Part shown: piece by piece, positions 59,273-64,000 of the stretch | Layout: each line of letters opens with the position of its first letter | Numbering within the stretch: the first letter of the stretch is position 1 | Origin: Hofstenia miamia | Taxonomy: Eukaryota > Xenacoelomorpha > Acoela > Hofsteniidae | DNA: 64,000 nucleotides | Assembly (NCBI GenBank): GCA_900660155.1 | Contig: CABFPE010000252.1 | Span: 607,790-671,789, forward strand | Reading direction: 5' to 3' | Notes under the pieces: generated by a model | What the model was told of the DNA's origin: nothing | The model's database searches: none | The model's input: only the letters and a program-made list of their open reading frames with translations | Made by a program: the position numbers and the translations under genes

Positions 59273-59598
59273 TGGTCGAGTTCAGTTCAAATAATTTTAT
59301 CGGATAATTGTTTGTATTAATTGGATGACTAATTGCCTTACTCGGATCTTTTCATGCCAAGTTCTGATTTTTAAAAGCCTTAATTGGATCTTTCAATCTC
59401 AATATGGATTTCCTAATGCCATAATCGGATCTCTTTGTGCTCTCTTGGGATATTTTTTTGGCAAATACTGTAGTTTGCAAACAAACTATGATTATTTACA
59501 AACGCATAAAATTAATAGCGAAAAACAGTGAATACTTTAATAACATCCAATTATCTCAGGAATTCCACGCAGAAATAAAAATCGTGTTTTTCGGGCCT
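58281..59598. mobile_element. DNA transposon with long arms carrying phased 20-21 bp repeats
   Basis: Begins 'AGGCCCGAAACACACGATAG' and ends 'TTTTTCGGGCCT'. TACATTTT is present on both sides (58273-58280 and 59599-59606), a perfect 8-bp duplication. The terminal ~50 bp pair well ('TTATTTCTGCGCGGAATTCC' against the inverted 'GGAATTCCACGCAGAAATAA'). Inside, 'CAGTATTTGCCAAAAAAATA' is also inverted at the two ends. Each arm holds a ladder of AGATCC-like motifs (see findings). The centre has (TA)n at 59057-59088 and 59239-59268 and a single N at 59091, and no recognisable transposase, so it is non-autonomous or deleted. Confidence 0.85.
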
Positions 59599-61272
59599 TA
59601 CATTTTGTCATTTTCTGTGTAGAATTAATTTTTGCATTTTAGTAACAGAAACGGAAAATATATATTCTACAAAACTCAACGAATTTATAAATTGAACTTA
59701 AAATGATTCAGATAAAAATTTTATTATAATTTACTGTGTTTCCCGCTTGTCAATTAGATCGCGCCCTTAAAAAGTTATATTTATATTCAAATTTTTTTAT
59801 TTAGGGAAAGTTCAGGAACTGTAAACTCGTACCTATTACTATTTATCTTGAAGGTGTAAATGTAATATTCTTTATTAAACTCGCTAATAATTGTTGTGGC
59901 ATTTATATCAGAGATTTCGTGAATATTGTAAAAAACTCAGTCTCAAGACGTAGTGATGATATTCATTGAGTTTCTAAATGTTGAAAATGGCGTAACAAGG
60001 AAGATACAGAGGGGCCCGATCCCTCCAAAATTAGAAAAATTCATTAAAATAGTTCAATAAAATTCCTTAATGCAGTCAAATGGAGAGAAAAGGAACAGTT
60101 CTTTAAGTTTTCTTCAAATATTTGGTATTTGTAAAATGTATTTCATTGAACTTTTACACTATAGTGTGTCCTATAAATCCTGAAAATACATTTCAATAAA
60201 AATATGAGAATTTTTTAAATTAAATATTTATTAATTTTCTTAAAATATAATTTATAGACATGTATTTATTAAATTTTGGAAATATATTAGTTTTTTAAGT
60301 GAAGATGCCTTTCTCTTCTGTGGGCCATTTTAATTTTAGCATAAAATTTTAAATCATTTTACTTTTAAAAATACTAATGAAATTTGATGAGCACAGCTAC
60401 GGCTACCTTGTGGCGCATTAACTAATAGTGATACATTTATGAGCAAAAGAATCATGTAAAATATTAGGCATAGCATGAATAATAATTAAATAAAAGTTTT
60501 TCCTTGTATATAAATTCAACACCATGTACCTACTCCGAAAATCCAAAAAACAGATTTTTGTCATATCAAAATTCAGCCCCATTTTTTTAATTTTGGAATT
60601 TATTGATTTTAGCAAAAGCTTTACATTTTTGAATTTTATTTAATTTTATCAACATATTTAACAATATTGATTAAAATTGCGACTAAGCACACATTCATAT
60701 CATTAGGTGAAAATTTTGCAATTTACTAACTTTTATACCATTGATCTATTTTGTTGTGCATAATGCAAAAATCTCATAAAAGCACAACATCCTAAAATTA
60801 AAAAAAATTTGAAAAAAAAATGCGCTGAGTCTTTAAAAATTGCACAAATTTTACGTTTCCATCTTTTCGAGTTCATAGATGTTGATGAAGACCATACATT
60901 GTGATAAATTTTAAAAATTGAAAATTCAATAGAAATATGGCCTCCTTAGTGCCCAATTATGCACTTACCATTATATTCTACACTAGGCCCCTGTAGCTTA
61001 GTGATATATAGTATTCTATATTTGTGTGAACTTTCTACTAAATTTTCTAAACCTCAAAACAAACGCTATTAGACTTCATCAGTCAATTACCTCTTGACAA
61101 ATATAATTTTTACTGATTCTCAATAAAATGCGGATGTGCAACATGTCGTAGTTAATTTATTGGAATTGTCCATGCTGTTTTTTGTTTATTACAATTGTAT
61201 GAATTTTATTATACTATTTTGTGGATGTGTTGCTGTTCTGTTACCATAATAGCATTTCATAATGATAACGAT
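59599..61272. other. intergenic, nothing recognised
   Basis: AT-rich DNA without coding signal, RNA gene or delimited repeat. Confidence 0.45.
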
Positions 61273-61273
61273 A

Positions 61274-61281
61274 ACAATAAT

Positions 61282-61317
<36 letters not shown>
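61274..61317 (+). repeat. AAT microsatellite
   Basis: (AAT)n, slightly imperfect at both ends, directly 5' of the R4-type LINE. It probably represents the target tract of that LINE. Confidence 0.9.
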
Positions 61318-62685
61318 TAGAGCAAAACCCACAGTGTCGATGGTCAACAGGCGAACATGACAATCCTGAATAGGGACTCTCAAAGTTGGATCCATATAGA
61401 CCAATTGTGAACGACACAATATGACAGATGAGCAGAACAGAACATCATTGGAGTGTTAACGAATCAGCAGTCTAAATATGAAGGTTTATAGGAGGAGGAG
61501 GGTGGTAGAAGAATGAAAGAAAGCATCAACAGGATTTGCGGTTATTGAGCAGAAGCTTGATGAGATGTGAGAATGTTGCAGTAGATCACACTGAAGTAAA
61601 AAGGAGAGTTGAACAAGTAAATTAATCGGAAAATGGTGTGGTGGAAGTATATAGAAACAAAAGCAGTAGAACCAGTAGATGTGGAAACTGAAATAACACA
61701 CAAGGAAAGGATGAATGTAGAAATAAACTAGGAAGTGGAGTTAAGAAAAGGAAACTAGCAGCAGATACGTAGTGTCAACAAAACTTTAAAAAGTCACAGA
61801 TTTATAGGTTAGTGTATGCAGGAGCTTGAGAATGCTGAAGAATGCAGGTATGGAGATGAAAAAGAAAAGAAGACAAGATGTTAAGATGATAGTATGCCAG
61901 CATAGAAAAAAGGAATTGAGAATATGTAATATCAGGAAAAGTAAGGCAATACAGTACAGGTTAGTTTAAGGGGAAGACAATGGAAACTGCTACAGAGTAG
62001 ATCAAGCAAAATTTGATTACAGAAGCTGAGAGAGCAATGGGCAAGGGCAATGCAGGAGCTAGAAAATGTGTAGGTTATGACACAAGCATGAATGCTCCAC
62101 AAGGAAGTAGAAGCAGAAAATTAGGCCCACACCTAGTGAAATGAGCATGCGAAAAAGCTCTTAGAGGGCATATGGTAAATGGTGGCCTGATATTACACAA
62201 GATGAAGTGATTACAATAATGAAATTGAGGATGGCACTAAAGAAGATGAAAAATTGGAAAACGTCAGGTAGAGATGGGGCTACATGAGCATTGGTTGATT
62301 TATTTTACAGGTGTTCATAAGAGATAAGAAAGAGCATTTCAGAATTTTGTTCTGAGTTGGTGCGCAGATTGGCTTGTAGGGGAAAAAGCATTCCTGATAC
62401 AAAATAACCAGAGAAAGGAAATGAGACAAGCAATTTCACACCTATAAAATGTCTGTCAACTATATAGAGCTGCTAATTGAGTGAATTCAAAGCAGGCAGA
62501 TGTGTTACTTAGAAAAGAACAAGATGATCTCAGTGGAACAGAAATGATGTAGGGCAAGGTGTAGAGACTGTAAAGAGCAGTTGTTTAACCTGGGGTGGTT
62601 GAGAATTTTAAAGTAATGAAAGCAAAGTGAGCAATTGCACGTATAGGTTACAGAAAGGCATATAAATGTATATCGTACACGTTAG
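61318..62685 (+). mobile_element. R4/Dong-type LINE, degenerate, 3'-truncated
   Basis: Plus strand. After a purine-rich 5' part, 'KKMKNWKTSGRDGA' at about 62240-62282 is the RT start block ('.KMKNWK.PG.DGI'). 'CRGKSIPDTK' and 'PEKGNETSNFTPIKCLSTI' follow ('KGN..SNYRPITCL'), then 'MISVEQK' and 'CRARCRDCKEQL' ('LLP.EQKGC......CKDQL'), then 'ARIGYRKAYKC' at about 62638 ('.WIDY.KAYD', containing the first palm aspartate position, here changed). Many stops interrupt it. It ends abruptly at a MITE arm near 62686, before the catalytic 'DD' block. The clade assignment rests on these blocks. Confidence 0.7.
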
Positions 62686-62797
62686 TTTTGTTTGTGATCG
62701 TCACATCGCTAATTATCTTGGGTGGTTAGACGTGCAATGCTTTCAAATGTGACAGATCACTTTTTGCCAATCACCTAGTCTAACCGTAGCCTAATAT
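62686..62797. repeat. single arm of the GCCACGGTTAGACTAG MITE
   Basis: 'GTGATCGTCACATCGCTAAT' through 'CCTAGTCTAACCGTAGCC' matches the right arm of the complete copy at 62901-63124. The left arm is missing. It abuts the truncated LINE. Confidence 0.8.
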
Positions 62798-62900
62798 ATG
62801 TAGGAATGTAAGTATAACTAAATGAAAGAAATTAGCAAAGGTTTCCATAAAATATCATCCTTCTCAACATCAGCAAGATTTTCATCTTTTTTCAACTAAA

Positions 62901-63124
62901 GCCACGGTTAGACTAGTGATTTTTGAATAAGTGATCTGTCACATTTGAAAGATTTGCACATCTTATCACCCGAGATAATTAGCAATGTAACGATCACAAA
63001 GAAATCGAACGAGCACGATTTATTTTGTGATCGTGACATCGCTAATTATCTCGAGTGGTTAGACATGCGATTCAACAAAATATGACAGATCAGTTTTGAA
63101 CCAATCACTAGTCTAACCGTGGCC
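62901..63124. mobile_element. foldback MITE with GCCACGGTTAGACTAGTGAT termini
   Basis: The two ~100-bp arms pair over nearly their whole length: 'GCCACGGTTAGACTAGTGAT' at the left, 'AATCACTAGTCTAACCGTGG' at the right, and inner 'GAGATAATTAGC' against 'GCTAATTATCTC'. No coding capacity. Fragments of the same family occur at 4085, 38618 and 62686. Confidence 0.85.
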
Positions 63125-64000
63125 TAAGCTAAAATACAACATTCTACAAATCACACAGTAACAAAGGTAAGAAGCTTTCAAGGGCTATAGGCTCAGTTGA
63201 TTAAAAAGAATGTGCCTATCTAATCCGAGTCTATTAAGAGCTCAATGTTAAGCCGCGATATCACACATAGACCGAAGTTTGTTTGAAAATATGAACCCAC
63301 ATATCTAATCTAGTTTTAAATTATTAATAGTCGAATTAGCCAAAACCCACCATTTTGTAAAAATCTAAACCCAGCCCAACCCATGAGCATCAAGACGTAG
63401 CAGCAAAATTTACTAAACTTTTTTAAGGTTACAGAATATCTAAAATGATGGAACAGTGCAATGTTTGGTATATTTGAGAATTTGTTGAGATATTTGTGGT
63501 TAAATGTAGCTTCATGTCTAAAATTCTTAAAGTTAGTAACAATCTGCTTCATTATATACAAAAGTTTGCGGAGAAACCTGCTCAAATCATTTTTCCAACA
63601 TATCTAATAAATACCACAGTACGCCACTAAATATGTGCGTAGCATAATTTTTCATTTGTTTTCCATATCAATTGCGCAAGTCGACTGTAAATATACAAAA
63701 ACAGTCTTTTAATGGCAGGTACTAACATTAGGTGTTTAGATAGATCGGAGTGTATCATGCATAGACAAACATTCTAGGCAAATCCGAGTACATTTTATTC
63801 ATGTGATTTTCAAACAAACACTAAATGTAAAAATTTGATAATGTCGCTTATTCCTACCTATATGTGTTGTTAGGCGTTTTCAAATTAATAATGTAATTTT
63901 TTTTTTTTTTTAATCAACGTTTAATAACAAACATCAAATAATGTAATTGAAGTAAAAAAACGTTTGTTTACAAACCATATTTCAAAATACTGGCTTTTAT
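63125..64000. other. intergenic, nothing recognised
   Basis: AT-rich; an 89-codon minus-strand open stretch at 63316-63585 has no recognised similarity. A poly-T run lies at 63898-63911. Confidence 0.45.

Noticed and set aside
61486-61701. Minus-strand open stretch rich in Phe, Cys and Leu
   Set aside because: Antisense shadow of the purine-rich 5' part of the R4-type LINE.
1-64000. CRISPR arrays, rRNA, tRNA or operon-like gene clusters
   Set aside because: None seen; spacing, introns and repeat content are those of an animal nuclear genome. A covariance-model scan would be needed to exclude small RNA genes.

Overview
The window is AT-rich, intron-bearing and crowded with transposon remnants. 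It carries exons of two conserved animal genes (trans-2-enoyl-CoA reductase and a myosin essential light chain), so it comes from an invertebrate-like animal nuclear genome. I cannot name the clade. Two introns of only 39 and 43 nt, next to introns of many kilobases, and the mix of R4/Dong-type LINEs, piggyBac, hAT, Tc1/mariner and many short inverted-repeat elements are the best taxonomic hints. The assembly is a draft: there is a 138-N gap, a 1000-N gap and five single-N joins, several of them flanked by duplicated sequence.

Host genes, all on the minus strand. (1) A TECR gene occupies 8661-16062. Six exons with matching splice phases are visible; the first coding exon and the C-terminal exon(s) were not found. 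(2) A complete intronless myosin essential-light-chain gene lies at 18935-19396, with a TATA box and a poly(A) signal. (3) A previously unrecognised five-exon gene spans 30946-55116. It encodes a predicted secreted protein of about 311 residues; its signal-peptide exon sits 18 kb upstream of the rest. I do not recognise its family.

Mobile DNA. 1-6.2 kb: Tc1 transposase remnant, a broken zinc-finger-like protein, and a hAT element with terminal inverted repeats and an 8-bp target duplication inserted in an older repeat. 9-16 kb (TECR introns): a hAT-type MITE and a mariner remnant. 16.3-17.6 kb: LINE. 20.5-22.9 kb: foldback MITEs. 23-27.3 kb: an old, broken LTR-retrotransposon-like region interrupted by the 1000-N gap. 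27.4-29 kb: piggyBac. Inside the secreted-protein gene: a hAT MITE, an R4 LINE 3' end, a 1.85-kb element with a transposase-like gene, a duplicated assembly block and several MITEs. 55-60 kb: a probable heterozygous transposon insertion, an inverted repeat pair, a GC-rich element and a 1.3-kb element whose arms carry helically phased 20-21 bp repeats. 61-63.2 kb: another R4-type LINE and foldback MITEs.

The window does not look like a gene cluster with a shared pathway. The three host genes share orientation but not function. The most informative signals are the secreted-protein gene model, the tiny introns, the phased-repeat transposon, and the places where haplotype differences appear to have been assembled as duplications.
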